A stretch of 64,000 nucleotides of DNA from Chitinophaga sp. YR573 (GCF_900110995.1 NZ_FOJF01000003.1:186001-250000), one strand, 5' to 3'. Shown: positions 35,206 through 45,262, counted from the stretch's first letter. A program made the numbers and translations. The notes: generated by a model not told the origin, from the sequence alone.

Positions 35206-35319
35206 AGAAGCCGATCAGATGCTTGTCACTGCCTTATCAAGGATAAGACGTACAGGGTACACTTATTATCTTCTATTATTTTTCCTGAAAAACATTACCT
35301 TAGGTATATATTCCCACGT

Positions 35320-35898
35320 ATGAGTTTGGATCTGCTGACTGACGATCTCCTGTTACGGCTTCTAAAGGCCGGTGATGAAAATGCATTCCGCACATTATAT
35401 GAACGGTATTGGAAAAGACTGTTCGCCATGGCTTGTTACAAGTTAAAGAATAAAGAAGCAGCAGAAGAGATTGTGCAGAATATATTTGTCAGTCTGTGGG
35501 AAAAAAGAGCCGCTTTGCAGATAGAAAAGCTGGAACACTACCTTTTTACTGCAGTAAAATATAAGGTGATAAATTACGTGGATGCCATGCTGGTAAGGCA
35601 AGCCAGTCAGAAGAACCTGCCAGGTATTACCTCAGATGAATCTACAGAAGCTACTATCCTGATTAATGACCTGCATCATGCTATCCAGCAGGCCCTGGCC
35701 AAATTACCCCCAAAAACAAGAGAAGTCTTTACCCTGAGCCGGTTTGAGAAATATTCCGTAAAGGAAATAGCCCATCATATGAATCTTACTGAAAAAGCAG
35801 TAGAATATCATATTACCCAATCCCTGAAATTAATGCGTATAAGTCTGAAAGACTTTATGATCATCAGTGTCCCGGCCATTATTACCCTCCTGAAATAA
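35320..35898 (+). CDS. ECF RNA polymerase sigma factor (FecI-like)
   Basis: A 192-residue sigma-70 family factor with region 2 (FRTLYERYWKRLFAMACYKL, AEEIVQNIFVSLWEKR) and region 4 (LPPKTREVFTLSRFEKYSV, KEIAHHMNLTEKAVEYHITQ). The C-terminus ends in a short hydrophobic tail. ATG at 35320 is used; a TTG start 204 bases upstream would run through a perfect hairpin and add non-homologous residues. The FecR anti-sigma gene follows after 64 bases and a TonB receptor with an STN domain comes next, the usual cell-surface signalling order. Confidence 0.93.
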   Translation: MSLDLLTDDLLLRLLKAGDENAFRTLYERYWKRLFAMACYKLKNKEAAEEIVQNIFVSLWEKRAALQIEKLEHYLFTAVKYKVINYVDAMLVRQASQKNLPGITSDESTEATILINDLHHAIQQALAKLPPKTREVFTLSRFEKYSVKEIAHHMNLTEKAVEYHITQSLKLMRISLKDFMIISVPAIITLLK

Positions 35899-35962
35899 AA
35901 CTTTATTTTCTTTTTAGGGGTTTTCTTCCCTGGACTGACTACCTCTATATAACCTTTCTTCC

Positions 35963-36949
35963 ATGGATCGTAATGAATTTCACCTTTTCCTGAAAAAATA
36001 TGCGGAGAACAGATGTACTCCGGAAGAAATGGAGCTGGTAGACCATTGGTATGAGCTGATAGGAGATGATACTGAGCTGTCTTCCATGCAGGAAGAAGAA
36101 TGGCAGGAGACTGAAGAAAGGTTATGGGAGAAGATCCAGGAAGATACCCGTAAGCCAGTTCGTAAAATGAGGCCTGTTTACCGCTGGGCAGCAGCAGTTG
36201 CCGCTGTATTAATAGGTGCGGCATTTTTCTTTACCAGCCGGGACGCTGACCAACGTTATGTGAATGCCGGCGACGGTAACTACAAAGAAGCCATCAATAA
36301 AACAGCTGCCAGTTGTACTTTGAAGATGGAAGACGGAACAGTGATTACACTGTTTCCCGGTGCATCTATGAAATATCCTTTACATTTTGCCGGTACTAAA
36401 AGAGAAGTATATCTCAAAGGAAAAGCATTTTTTGATGTGGGGAAAGATGCTAACCGGCCATTTTTTGTATACAGCAAAAAACTGGTGACACATGTATTGG
36501 GTACCAGTTTTATGATCTCACCTGCATTGAACGATGAAGTGGAAGTATCCGTGAGAAGTGGCCGTGTAGAAGTATATGAAGATAAAATTATAAAGCCTAA
36601 TGCCAGCACCGGCGTCATCCTGACGCCCAATCAGAAAGTGATATACCGGCAGTCGGAGAGCAGTTTTGAAACTACACTGGTAGAATCCCCTCAGCCTGTA
36701 ATACAAAAGAGTGATAGCACGTCTCTGATCTTTAATGATGAATCGCTGCGTGTGGTAATGCAATCACTGGAAAGCTATTATGGGGTAGAGATTGTTGTAG
36801 AGAACGAACATTTATATAACTGCCCTTTTACGGGTGGTCTTACACAGGATGATTTATATGCCAAACTGGACGTGATTTGCCAGGCTGTTGGAGCAAAATA
36901 TGAGATAAAAGGGACTAAGATATTATTGAGAGGTAAAGGATGTTTCTAA
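35963..36949 (+). CDS. FecR-type anti-sigma factor
   Basis: A 328-residue single-pass membrane protein. The cytoplasmic part covers residues 1-70, a membrane helix lies at about 75-92 (WAAAVAAVLIGAAFFFT), and the periplasmic FecR domain has LKMEDGTVITLFPGASMKYP, VYLKGKAFFDVGKD and FFVYSKKLVTHVLGTSF. The DUF4974 domain at the C-terminus (SLRVVMQSLESYYGVEIV) is related to STN. It should hold the upstream sigma factor inactive until the downstream receptor signals. Between it and the receptor lie two small hairpins (see 37013-37072). Confidence 0.92.
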   Translation: MDRNEFHLFLKKYAENRCTPEEMELVDHWYELIGDDTELSSMQEEEWQETEERLWEKIQEDTRKPVRKMRPVYRWAAAVAAVLIGAAFFFTSRDADQRYVNAGDGNYKEAINKTAASCTLKMEDGTVITLFPGASMKYPLHFAGTKREVYLKGKAFFDVGKDANRPFFVYSKKLVTHVLGTSFMISPALNDEVEVSVRSGRVEVYEDKIIKPNASTGVILTPNQKVIYRQSESSFETTLVESPQPVIQKSDSTSLIFNDESLRVVMQSLESYYGVEIVVENEHLYNCPFTGGLTQDDLYAKLDVICQAVGAKYEIKGTKILLRGKGCF

Positions 36950-37012
36950 AGAGATAGATATTATATAAATTTCACTGATACAAACAACACGTTATGAACA
37001 CCACACTGCTGT

Positions 37013-37072
37013 CGGGGTAAGCCCCGTTACTCCCTGTATAAAAAAACCGGCAATGGTTGCAACATTACCGGT
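37013..37072 (+). other. Two small hairpins between fecR and the receptor gene
   Basis: CGGGG-TAAG-CCCCG (37013-37026) and ACCGGCAATG with CATTACCGGT (37046-37055 and 37063-37072, one mismatch). On the minus strand the second is followed by T-rich sequence, but no minus-strand gene ends here. They may lower readthrough so that the receptor is expressed separately from its regulators. Confidence 0.4.
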
Positions 37073-37138
37073 CTTCATTCCCATACAGGAAAGATTTCAC
37101 CGCCAACGCATTATTAACGATTAAATCCACGTAAAAAT

Positions 37139-40045
37139 ATGAAAAAAAAGCAACTTGTTGCTTTAATGCTGATTGCAATGAAAGTAACTGCCGTGCAACT
37201 CGCGTTCGCCATTCTTTTTATCTCTTCCGTACATGCCACCGCACAGGGGATGCTGGATAAAACTATTTCCATCAACGCTGAGAAGAAAGAGCTAAAGAAA
37301 ATCATTGCTGATATACAGGGGCAAACGGGCATCCGTTTTATCTTCAGCGCTACAGCTATTCAATCGGAACGTACCATCAGCCTGTCTGTGAAGGACCAGA
37401 AACTGGGTACGTTCCTCCAACAGATCTTCCTTCCGCTACATATAGGTTATAAAGTAGTGAATGATCAGCTGTTGCTGTATAACACCGATAATGTGCAACT
37501 GGATAGAGAGGTGAGTATCTCCGGTACAGTAAAGAGCAATAAGGGGGAGTTGCTGCCGGGTGTTACCATCCAGCTCAGAAATACCGGATCTTCTGCATTA
37601 ACGGATGCAGAAGGCCGGTTTGAGCTAAAAAGAGTAGCGCCAGGCAACTATACGCTGGCCGCTTCTTATATTGGCTATATCTCTAAAGAACTGCCGGTAG
37701 TAGTGGGAGATGTACCCTTAAACATCAATGTGGAATTAACAGAAGACGTCCTGCAATTGCAGGGCGTAGTGGTTACCGGTGGTAACCCTAAAAAGAAGAT
37801 AGAGTCCAGCGTGGCGATAACAACAGTGAGCAATAAAGATATTGAGGCCCGGGCGCCACTCAACAGCACAGACCTGCTGAAGGCTATACCCGGACTCACA
37901 GTAGAAAGCACCGGTGGTGATGGCCCCGGTAATGTATGGGTGAGAGGCTTCCCGCAACAGGGCGGATATATCTTCCTGGGGATCATGGAAGACGGACTGC
38001 CCGTAATACCTACCGGTTATAACTCCGTTCCTTCAGCTGATCAGTACTACAAAACAGACCTTACTGTGAAAAACGTAGAAGCAATCAGGGGCGGTAATGC
38101 GGCTATCCTGATGGCGAATACGCCAGGCGCAGTAGTGAATAACCTGAGCTATACCGGTGCAGATCATGCCTATGGAAAAGTGAAACTCACCAGTGGTTTA
38201 TCACAGGATTTATACAGAGCGGATGCTAATGTAGGTGGAAGAATCAGCGAAAACGTGAAGTATAATGTAGGCGGATTTTTCAGAACAGACAAAGGTATTG
38301 TGTCTCCTGGATACACAGCTAATCAGGGCGGACAAATCAAAGGAAATATGACCTTCGGTTTCAAAAACAAGAAAGGCTTTGTAAGAGTATACGGCAAATA
38401 CCTGAACGATAAAGTACAGTGGATGCTGCCCGGTTATTACTCCTACGACGGTTCCGGTAAACCCCGCGCTGTGGATGGGTATGACCTTTTTAGCCAGTCG
38501 CTCGCTACCATAGATACCAAATGGAGTTATACCGATCCTTCCGGTAAAACACATAACTACGATCTCTCAGATGGTATCCATACCAAACTGGGATATGGTG
38601 GTTTCCAGTTTAATTACATGACAGACAATGGCTGGCAGATCAATAACAACTTCCGCTACCAGACTGCCAAAACCAACTACACAGTAGGCATTCCTATCGG
38701 TGCCAGCGCTTATTCGTCCGGCAACTATTACTATACCGATGGTACTGCTGCTGCATTTAAAACAGGAGAGAACATCGTTACAGCAGTAGCATTGGCGCAG
38801 AACAATCAGGATAAACAAATCATAGATTATCTTGATTTCAGAAAAAAGATAAACAATCACCAGCTGACACTGGGTACAGGGATCTACCAGTATAATGTGA
38901 ATAATAGTCCGAATAACACATTCCTGTTCTTCCAGGAATTAAAGGAACATCCCCGCCGTTTACTGGCTGGCAGCGCTACCGGCAATGGTATGATACCTTT
39001 GTCTACCACTACAGTGATAGGTAATACCCGCACACTGTCCGCTTATGTGAGTGATGAAATTACATTAAATGAAAAATGGCGTTTGGATGTAGGTTTCAGG
39101 GCAGATAACGATCATATTACAGGTAAAAGACCTTATTACGGCGTGAAGGCTGATGGCAGTGGAGATCCCTCTGTAGCGGCTACTACCACTATCGCAGGAT
39201 ATACTGATTATACAGAGAACAATACTAACTGGGCTGCTTCAGTAGGTCTGAACTATAAAATCAATGAGGCCATAGCCATGTTTGGCCGTGCTACAAAAGC
39301 ATATAACAGTCCTAATATTACTGATTATAACGCTACTACTTTCGATCCGACAACGATCAAGAAAAGACCTGTTTACCTGGGAGAGCTGGGCGTGAAATAT
39401 GCACAGGGTAGTGTATCCCTCTTTGCATCTGCCAGTTACTCTGCTATCAAAAACGTATCCCTCACCATCGCAGTACCTACTACTACAGCAGGTCTGCAGA
39501 ACATTCTTGCATTCGGTTCTACCCGTACGTATAGCGCGGAATTTGAATTGTCTTACCGCCCGGTTAAACAACTGGGGCTCAGATTAACAGGTACTTTACA
39601 AGACTCAAAATACACTGACTATAACGCTTCCACCAAGACCAATCCTTCCGTATTGGCAGAGATGGGCGACACTACCTACAGTTTCACAGGAAAGAGAACA
39701 GAAAGAGTACCCGTGCTGAACACGGAGCTTTCTGCTACCTACGACCTGAAACGTTTTAACATCAACCTCTCTGCTAATTACATCGGCAGCAGGTTTACTT
39801 CTCCTTCTGATAGTTATAAACTGCCTGCCTATGTAGTAATGCGTGGTGGAATAGGATATGATATCACAAAGAAGATCGCGTTAAAAGGTTGGGTAGATAA
39901 CCTGTTAAACTCGAAAGTACTGACGGAAGGTGATGTAAGAGGTGACCAGTTCCGTAATTTCTCTACCGTAACCAAAGGTACTGTGATGGCAGGCAGAACA
40001 ATCCTTCCACGCAGCTTCTGGGCTTCGGTTTCTTATGAATTCTAA
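37139..40045 (+). CDS. TonB-dependent receptor with STN signalling domain (FecA-like)
   Basis: A 968-residue outer membrane receptor. After a signal peptide (cleavage near residue 36) comes an STN domain (ISINAEKKELKKIIADIQ, TISLSVKDQKLGTFLQQIF), a carboxypeptidase-like domain (ISGTVKSNKGELLPGVTI), the plug (LQGVVVTGGNPKKK, LLKAIPGLTVES, VWVRGFPQQGGYIFLGIMED) and a barrel ending in SYEF. The STN domain should touch the FecR protein encoded upstream and signal substrate binding. There is no SusD gene next to it; instead a GH3 glucosidase follows after 12 bases. The plug differs from SusC types, so the ligand may be a small glycoside, siderophore or similar. Confidence 0.93.
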   Translation: MKKKQLVALMLIAMKVTAVQLAFAILFISSVHATAQGMLDKTISINAEKKELKKIIADIQGQTGIRFIFSATAIQSERTISLSVKDQKLGTFLQQIFLPLHIGYKVVNDQLLLYNTDNVQLDREVSISGTVKSNKGELLPGVTIQLRNTGSSALTDAEGRFELKRVAPGNYTLAASYIGYISKELPVVVGDVPLNINVELTEDVLQLQGVVVTGGNPKKKIESSVAITTVSNKDIEARAPLNSTDLLKAIPGLTVESTGGDGPGNVWVRGFPQQGGYIFLGIMEDGLPVIPTGYNSVPSADQYYKTDLTVKNVEAIRGGNAAILMANTPGAVVNNLSYTGADHAYGKVKLTSGLSQDLYRADANVGGRISENVKYNVGGFFRTDKGIVSPGYTANQGGQIKGNMTFGFKNKKGFVRVYGKYLNDKVQWMLPGYYSYDGSGKPRAVDGYDLFSQSLATIDTKWSYTDPSGKTHNYDLSDGIHTKLGYGGFQFNYMTDNGWQINNNFRYQTAKTNYTVGIPIGASAYSSGNYYYTDGTAAAFKTGENIVTAVALAQNNQDKQIIDYLDFRKKINNHQLTLGTGIYQYNVNNSPNNTFLFFQELKEHPRRLLAGSATGNGMIPLSTTTVIGNTRTLSAYVSDEITLNEKWRLDVGFRADNDHITGKRPYYGVKADGSGDPSVAATTTIAGYTDYTENNTNWAASVGLNYKINEAIAMFGRATKAYNSPNITDYNATTFDPTTIKKRPVYLGELGVKYAQGSVSLFASASYSAIKNVSLTIAVPTTTAGLQNILAFGSTRTYSAEFELSYRPVKQLGLRLTGTLQDSKYTDYNASTKTNPSVLAEMGDTTYSFTGKRTERVPVLNTELSATYDLKRFNINLSANYIGSRFTSPSDSYKLPAYVVMRGGIGYDITKKIALKGWVDNLLNSKVLTEGDVRGDQFRNFSTVTKGTVMAGRTILPRSFWASVSYEF

Positions 40046-40057
40046 AACCCATTAAAG

Positions 40058-42394
40058 ATGAAAACACAAGGTCTGATAATTATCATGATCACGTTGGCCC
40101 AAGCAGCTTTCAGTCAAACCGGTTATGAGACGAAAGCAAAAGAGCTGGTCGCAAAAATGACACTGGAAGAAAAAGCATCCTTATGCTCCGGCAGGGATTT
40201 CTGGAGTACCAAGCCAATAGAACGGCTGGAGATCCCTTCCGTTTTTATGACAGACGGGCCGCATGGCCTGCGTAAAGCAGTAGGCACGGATTTTACGAAC
40301 AGCGTTCCCGCTACCTGTTTTCCTACAGCGGCCGGACTTGCTTCTTCCTGGAACCCGGCACTGCTGAATGAAATGGGCATCGCCCTGGGAGAAGAGTGCC
40401 AGGCGAATAATGTACAATTCCTGTTAGGACCGGGTGTTAATATGAAACGTTCTCCGCTGGGGGGCAGGAACTTTGAATATTTCTCCGAAGATCCTATACT
40501 GGCAGGCAAGATGGCAGCAGCGCTGATCAATGGCGTGCAAAGCCAGGGCGTGGGTGCTTCTTTGAAACATTTCGCCGCCAACAACCAGGAGTTTGAACGC
40601 CTGAGTAACAACTCTGTCCTGGACGAAAGAACATTACATGAGATCTATCTGCCGGCGTTTGAAATAGCAGTGAAAGAAGCACAACCCTGGACAGTGATGT
40701 GTTCCTACAATAAGTTAAACGGGACCTATGCTTCTGAAAACAGCCTGCTGCTGGATAGTATCCTGAGGAAACAATGGGGTTTCAAGGGATTTGTGGTGAG
40801 CGACTGGGGGGCAGTAAGTAACCGCGTAGCGGGTATTAATGCAGGACTGGATCTGGAAATGCCAGGTAACGGCGGACTGAATGACAAAAAGATCGTAGAG
40901 GCAGTGAACAATGGACAGATAAGCAAAGAAAGACTGGATGAAGTAGTAACACAGATAGTAACAGAATTACTGAAAACACATGACCTGCATAAAGAAGGAG
41001 CTACTTATGATAAAGACAAACATCATGAACTGGCCAGGAAAGTAAGCAGCGAATGTGCAGTACTACTCAAAAACAACAGCAGTATCCTGCCACTGGATAA
41101 ATCAAAAAAGATAGCATTGATAGGAAACTTTGCCAAAACACCCCGTTATCAGGGAGCAGGTAGCTCACAGGTAAACCCTACACGCATTGCGAATGTTTAT
41201 GACGCATTGAGTAAAACGGCTACGGTTAGTTTTGCGCCGGGATATACCGCTGATGCCACTACCGATGCCAAACTGATAGCAGAGGCGCAGGAACAGGCTA
41301 AAAACAGCCAAATAGCGGTAGTTGTGGTTGGGTTGCCTGATAGCTATGAAAGCGAAGGCTTCGATCGCAGTAATATGGATATGCCGGAAGCTTTTAATAC
41401 ACTCATTGAGGCCGTTGTTAAAGTGCAGCCAAATGTAGTAGTTGTGCTGATGAATGGATCAGCGGTAGCTATGCCATGGGCCAATAAAGTAAAGGGGATT
41501 ATAGAATGCTGGCTGGGCGGACAGGCAGGTGGAGAGGCATTGGCAGATATCCTTACCGGAAAAGTAAATCCTTCCGGAAAATTATCAGAATCTTTTGCCG
41601 TGAAACTGGAAGACACACCTTCTTACCTGAACTTCCCCGGCAGAGATGGAACTACCATCTACGGAGAAGGGATCTTCATAGGCTATCGTTACTATGATAA
41701 AAAGAAAGTAGCGCCACTGTTTCCTTTTGGCTTTGGACTGAGTTACACCACTTTTGCCTATACAGGTATGGAGATCAGTAAAGGTGCAGCCAGTGATACA
41801 GATCATGTGAAAGTAAGTGTGAAGGTAAAAAACACTGGTAAGGTAGCAGGAAAGGAAGTAGTGCAACTGTATGTACAGGATGAGAATAAAACGATCATAC
41901 GGCCGGAAAAAGAGCTGAAACATTTTGCCAAAGTATCACTGCAACCCGGAGAAGAAACGACTGTCACCTTTGAATTAAACTACCGTGATTTTGCGTATTA
42001 CAGTGAAAAGGTACATAACTGGCAAACCAGCAATGGGAAATACAATATCCTGGCCGGTGGCTCTTCTGCTGATCTGCCGTTGCATCAGTCGCTGGATATC
42101 ACCGCTACCAACATGCTGTATCCTCCTTTAACACGCAATTCCCTGCTGAAGGAATTTGCACAACATCCCAAAGGAAAAGCAGTATATGCTAAACTGATGG
42201 AAAGCATGGGCAGTATGTTCGGTGGTGGCAACAGTACAGAGAAACTGACACCTGCCCAGGAAGACGCAAAGAAGAAAATGCAGACAATGATGATGGCTAT
42301 ATTGAATGAGATGCCGGTAAGTAAACTGGTATCAATGGGAGGAGGAAAATTTACGGATCAGATGCTGGATGCTATGCTGTTGCAGGTACAATGA
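40058..42394 (+). CDS. Glycoside hydrolase family 3 beta-glucosidase-type enzyme
   Basis: A 778-residue secreted enzyme that would remove terminal beta-linked glucose or similar residues. A signal peptide ends at AAFSQ (residue 20). The GH3 N-domain has KMTLEEKASLCSG, MTDGPHGLRKA, LGPGVNMKRSPLGGRNFEYF and the nucleophile Asp249 in FVVSDWGAVS. The second domain contains the candidate acid/base region VVGLPDSYESEGFDRSNM. A fibronectin type III-like domain follows (EVVQLYVQDENKTIIRP). A further 100-residue helical tail with FAQHPKGKAVYAKLMESMG is present, as in some Bacteroidota GH3 enzymes. It lies 12 bases after the receptor gene. Confidence 0.93.
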   Translation: MKTQGLIIIMITLAQAAFSQTGYETKAKELVAKMTLEEKASLCSGRDFWSTKPIERLEIPSVFMTDGPHGLRKAVGTDFTNSVPATCFPTAAGLASSWNPALLNEMGIALGEECQANNVQFLLGPGVNMKRSPLGGRNFEYFSEDPILAGKMAAALINGVQSQGVGASLKHFAANNQEFERLSNNSVLDERTLHEIYLPAFEIAVKEAQPWTVMCSYNKLNGTYASENSLLLDSILRKQWGFKGFVVSDWGAVSNRVAGINAGLDLEMPGNGGLNDKKIVEAVNNGQISKERLDEVVTQIVTELLKTHDLHKEGATYDKDKHHELARKVSSECAVLLKNNSSILPLDKSKKIALIGNFAKTPRYQGAGSSQVNPTRIANVYDALSKTATVSFAPGYTADATTDAKLIAEAQEQAKNSQIAVVVVGLPDSYESEGFDRSNMDMPEAFNTLIEAVVKVQPNVVVVLMNGSAVAMPWANKVKGIIECWLGGQAGGEALADILTGKVNPSGKLSESFAVKLEDTPSYLNFPGRDGTTIYGEGIFIGYRYYDKKKVAPLFPFGFGLSYTTFAYTGMEISKGAASDTDHVKVSVKVKNTGKVAGKEVVQLYVQDENKTIIRPEKELKHFAKVSLQPGEETTVTFELNYRDFAYYSEKVHNWQTSNGKYNILAGGSSADLPLHQSLDITATNMLYPPLTRNSLLKEFAQHPKGKAVYAKLMESMGSMFGGGNSTEKLTPAQEDAKKKMQTMMMAILNEMPVSKLVSMGGGKFTDQMLDAMLLQVQ

Positions 42395-42439
42395 TAATTA
42401 ATTGATAATTAGTGCAGTTGGCGGTCGCATTTTATCTAG

Positions 42440-42557
42440 CTATAGCAACGGTTTTTTCATCTTCTGGAAATTCATACTTTTGGTTCGGGTGATTAATGAA
42501 TATCAGAACACGATGATTTAGTATTACCCAAACGGCCGGAGATGCGACCAACATCGG
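42440..42557 (-). other. Leader copy A: SusC-type 5' leader with an 11-codon stub
   Basis: On the minus strand this stretch aligns with the leader directly upstream of the SusC gene at 48676: GTTGGTCGCATC, then TAAATCATCGTGTTCTGA, TTAATCA and a CCAAAA stretch up to an ATG at 42475. After that ATG only MNFQKMKKPLL and a stop (42440-42442) follow. It seems to be the beginning of a lost SusC-type gene, or a small RNA or peptide that kept the leader. The same GGTCGCAT sequence occurs in inverted orientation at 42424-42431. Confidence 0.65.
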
Positions 42558-42567
42558 CGGTCATTTT

Positions 42568-42600
42568 CCCATTCACCTGCTGGTGGATGGGAATTTTTTT
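42568..42600 (+). terminator. Terminator of the plus-strand sigma-receptor-glucosidase region
   Basis: CCCATTCACC (42568-42577) pairs with GGTGGATGGG (42582-42591), one G-T wobble, loop TGCT, followed by AA and seven T. It lies 174 bases after the GH3 stop codon. Confidence 0.85.
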
Positions 42601-42607
42601 GTGAGTA

Positions 42608-42644
42608 TAAAAAAAAGTACAGCCCGCATTACGCGGGCCATACT
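42608..42644 (-). terminator. Terminator of the minus-strand SusC-SusD-DUF1735 transcript
   Basis: On the minus strand AGTATGGCCCGC pairs with GCGGGCTGTACT (two wobble pairs) around GTAAT and runs into eight T. It starts 30 bases after the DUF1735 stop codon. Confidence 0.88.
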
Positions 42645-42673
42645 TATTATTCAGAGGGGGAAGAAGTGGTTAT

Positions 42674-43648
42674 TTATCTGGCTTTTTTGTAAGTAAACTT
42701 CTCATTAAAGTAGGTCCTTGGTGAACCATTCTGTGTCATGATATATTTTACCTCGAAATAAAGCATGTGTCCGTCTGTATCAAAAGTGGCCTTATTGATA
42801 CCGGTAGGATCGAGTACTGCATTTCGTTTATTAGCACCGGCAAGATCTCCGTAGTAGTTGGTAACGGTTACATTTCCACTGGCATCAAATGCAAACACAG
42901 GACTGAATGCGCCATAATAGGAACCGCCCGTACCGCTGTGGATAGGATGTCCGTAGTTACTGGCAACATTTGGGTCCCATAAAGCAATTGAATTACCAGA
43001 GTAGGTGATCAGATTCATATCAAGCGGATAATATCCTGTAATAGTTGCATTAGCCTGATCTGTCATTGTGCCGCTCATTGTATAAACACCATCATACACA
43101 TTACGCACTGCAAAGGAGTAAATAGCCGTACCATAATTTCCACTGATTTCACCAGTCGATACAGATGCTATCTTTATCGGTAATGCATAGTTGACGTTGA
43201 AGTCAAAGTCGCTGTTATTTATGATAGGTAACTTCACCTGAAATAACTGTGTACCTTTTTTAATGACAGCCGTAGAAGTGAAGTGATATACACTGGCCGG
43301 AGGCAGTACATATTCTGTTCCCTGATCTTCATTATAGGCATCCAGTGCAGCAGTATCTATCTGCAGTGTTACAGTAATATCAGATGGTGCCAAATTTGCA
43401 CCTGAATAACTTAAGTTGACATTGAATGTGGCTGAATCTCCGCTTACAAGACTACCCAGGTCACTTGAAAACCTAGGGTACACAGCACCTGCGGGAGATA
43501 CATTGTTACCTGTGTTGGCAAATTCTACCACATTGTTAGACTGTGCAGGGTCCATCGCAAGATGGTCTTTTAAACAGGAAGTAAACACTACCATTACAGC
43601 TAACAAGGGCAATGTGTTCTTTATTATATGTTTCATGATTTTCCCCAT
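42674..43648 (-). CDS. DUF1735 (BT_3987-like) lipoprotein of the SusC/SusD locus
   Basis: A 324-residue lipoprotein with a lipobox at FTSC (Cys25). The N-terminal half matches DUF1735: VVEFANTGNNVSPAG, VNLSYSGANLAPSDITVTLQ, ALDAYNEDQGTEYVLPPASVY and FQVKLPIINNSDFDFNVNYA. The second half (DGVYTMSGTMTDQANATITG onward) is a beta-sandwich seen in similar surface glycan-binding proteins. It probably helps capture substrate at the surface. It starts seven bases after the SusD gene. Met5 (43636) is an alternative start. Confidence 0.88.
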   Translation of the reverse strand: MGKIMKHIIKNTLPLLAVMVVFTSCLKDHLAMDPAQSNNVVEFANTGNNVSPAGAVYPRFSSDLGSLVSGDSATFNVNLSYSGANLAPSDITVTLQIDTAALDAYNEDQGTEYVLPPASVYHFTSTAVIKKGTQLFQVKLPIINNSDFDFNVNYALPIKIASVSTGEISGNYGTAIYSFAVRNVYDGVYTMSGTMTDQANATITGYYPLDMNLITYSGNSIALWDPNVASNYGHPIHSGTGGSYYGAFSPVFAFDASGNVTVTNYYGDLAGANKRNAVLDPTGINKATFDTDGHMLYFEVKYIMTQNGSPRTYFNEKFTYKKAR

Positions 43649-43655
43649 TTATTAT

Positions 43656-45251
43656 TTATTGTAAAGCCCAGAAGATAAAGGATGAGAACGGATTGATACC
43701 TTTAGGCATGTTGGTGGTATTGTTAGATGATTCCGTCAGCGGATACAGTATCCTGGTAGGGAGCCTGTCCGCACGCGTACTGATGGATTGCGTAGATGCA
43801 AAGCTCAGATTAGCGTCGGTAGAACCATTTACAATAGCAGGGTAATGTGTTCTGCGGTATTCATTCCATGATTCAGCACCATTAATGAAATTCAGCGCGA
43901 TATATTTCTGGGTGATGATGGCTTCAATCTGTTCTTCCTGAGAAGTAGCCAGATCAAAATGCACAAGGTAACTGGTAGGGTTATTTTCCAGGTAGCTGTC
44001 ATAATCTAACTGAGGGTCCCAGTTACTGTTATAAGTACCATCCGGTTTCTTATACAGGTATTGGTAAGAAGCCAGTACGCCATTATCAAACAGGGATTTT
44101 GCATCACCTGTGATGGTTCCGCGGACTACACCTTCTGCCTGCAGTAAATAACTTTCTGCAGCCAGCATGATAGGTACTCCTGCATTTGGGCCTTTCAGGA
44201 TACCTATGCTTTTACCGGCAGAAGTGCTGCCTCTGTCTGCTTCACCTGTATTGGCACCAGACAGCCATGCACTACCGGCAGGAGAGGCGGGTACACTGCT
44301 GCTTTCATAACCAAGCTGGTTTGAAGCAGTACTTGGAAAGTTATAATAGCTGGCATCGCCGCGGTAGTCAGTCAGTTTGTATCCGTTATAGAAATCCAGG
44401 ATGAATTTGGCAGGTACCCATGATTTGAGACCAGCAGCACCTGTATAGGTGAATACCCAGGTGTTCCATGCAGGGTTCTGTTTTCCGTTATCCCTGGAAT
44501 AACCCGGATTTACAACAGCATCTGTGGCAAGGAAACCTGCCGCATCAAAAGTAGTATTGGTAAATGCCACCTTGCTTCCTCCACGGATGATCAGGCGTAG
44601 TTTAATAGAATTGGCAAACTGGACCCATTTAGTCATATCACCACTGAACATAGGATCGGAAGTACTCAGCACTTTCACATTACTGGTGCTGTTGGTTTCT
44701 TCGTCATTCATCGTCCTGTTGATTTTAGCAATCGCAGAATCCAGTTGAACAGCCAGGTCCTTGTAGATATCTTCAGCCTTATCATAAGAAGGTGTCAGGT
44801 TAGCAACTCCTTTTAATGCTTGTGAGTAAGGAACATCGTTATAAGCATCTATCAGCATCTGGAAATTAAAAACTTTCATGATCCTGGCGCTGCCATTAAA
44901 GTAACCATAGTCCGGTAAGCTATCCGTTTGTGCGATTACGTATTGAAAGTCGTTCAACACATCGTATGAGCTGGTCCATAATCCGGAATTTGTAGCGTTA
45001 CTGTAATCGTATGTAACAAAGGCACCAAATGCGCCATAACCACCTGCGTTGGCCATATAACCTACCAACTGGGAACCATAGGTATTGTAGCTGTTCATAG
45101 TTGCAGCAGTAGCCACTAATGCCTGTGGTAATACTGTTTCTGGTGTACCAGAGGTTGCAGTGTTAGGATTTTGGTTGATGTCGAGATATTTCTTACAGGA
45201 GCTGCCCAACACAATCAGTCCCGTAGCTATAATAAGTATTGATTTTTTCAT
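43656..45251 (-). CDS. SusD-type surface lipoprotein (SusD-like 2 group)
   Basis: A 531-residue partner of the SusC encoded 11 bases upstream. The lipobox is LGSSC (Cys19), followed by KKYLDINQNPNTATSGTPE, typical of the SusD-like 2 branch. Other family stretches are FNFQMLIDAYNDVPYSQAL, KWVQFANSIKLRLIIRGG and IITQKYIALNFINGAESW with EYRRTHYPAI near the C-terminus. It should form the lid of the receptor. Similar layout to the SusD at 5589, suggesting related substrate chemistry, but the two diverge in sequence. Confidence 0.93.
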   Translation of the reverse strand: MKKSILIIATGLIVLGSSCKKYLDINQNPNTATSGTPETVLPQALVATAATMNSYNTYGSQLVGYMANAGGYGAFGAFVTYDYSNATNSGLWTSSYDVLNDFQYVIAQTDSLPDYGYFNGSARIMKVFNFQMLIDAYNDVPYSQALKGVANLTPSYDKAEDIYKDLAVQLDSAIAKINRTMNDEETNSTSNVKVLSTSDPMFSGDMTKWVQFANSIKLRLIIRGGSKVAFTNTTFDAAGFLATDAVVNPGYSRDNGKQNPAWNTWVFTYTGAAGLKSWVPAKFILDFYNGYKLTDYRGDASYYNFPSTASNQLGYESSSVPASPAGSAWLSGANTGEADRGSTSAGKSIGILKGPNAGVPIMLAAESYLLQAEGVVRGTITGDAKSLFDNGVLASYQYLYKKPDGTYNSNWDPQLDYDSYLENNPTSYLVHFDLATSQEEQIEAIITQKYIALNFINGAESWNEYRRTHYPAIVNGSTDANLSFASTQSISTRADRLPTRILYPLTESSNNTTNMPKGINPFSSFIFWALQ

Positions 45252-45262
45252 TTGTCGAGTTT

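Noticed and set aside
35116-35319. TTG-initiated N-terminal extension of the ECF sigma factor
   Set aside because: It runs through the perfect 30-bp hairpin and would make the protein 68 residues longer than the family norm.
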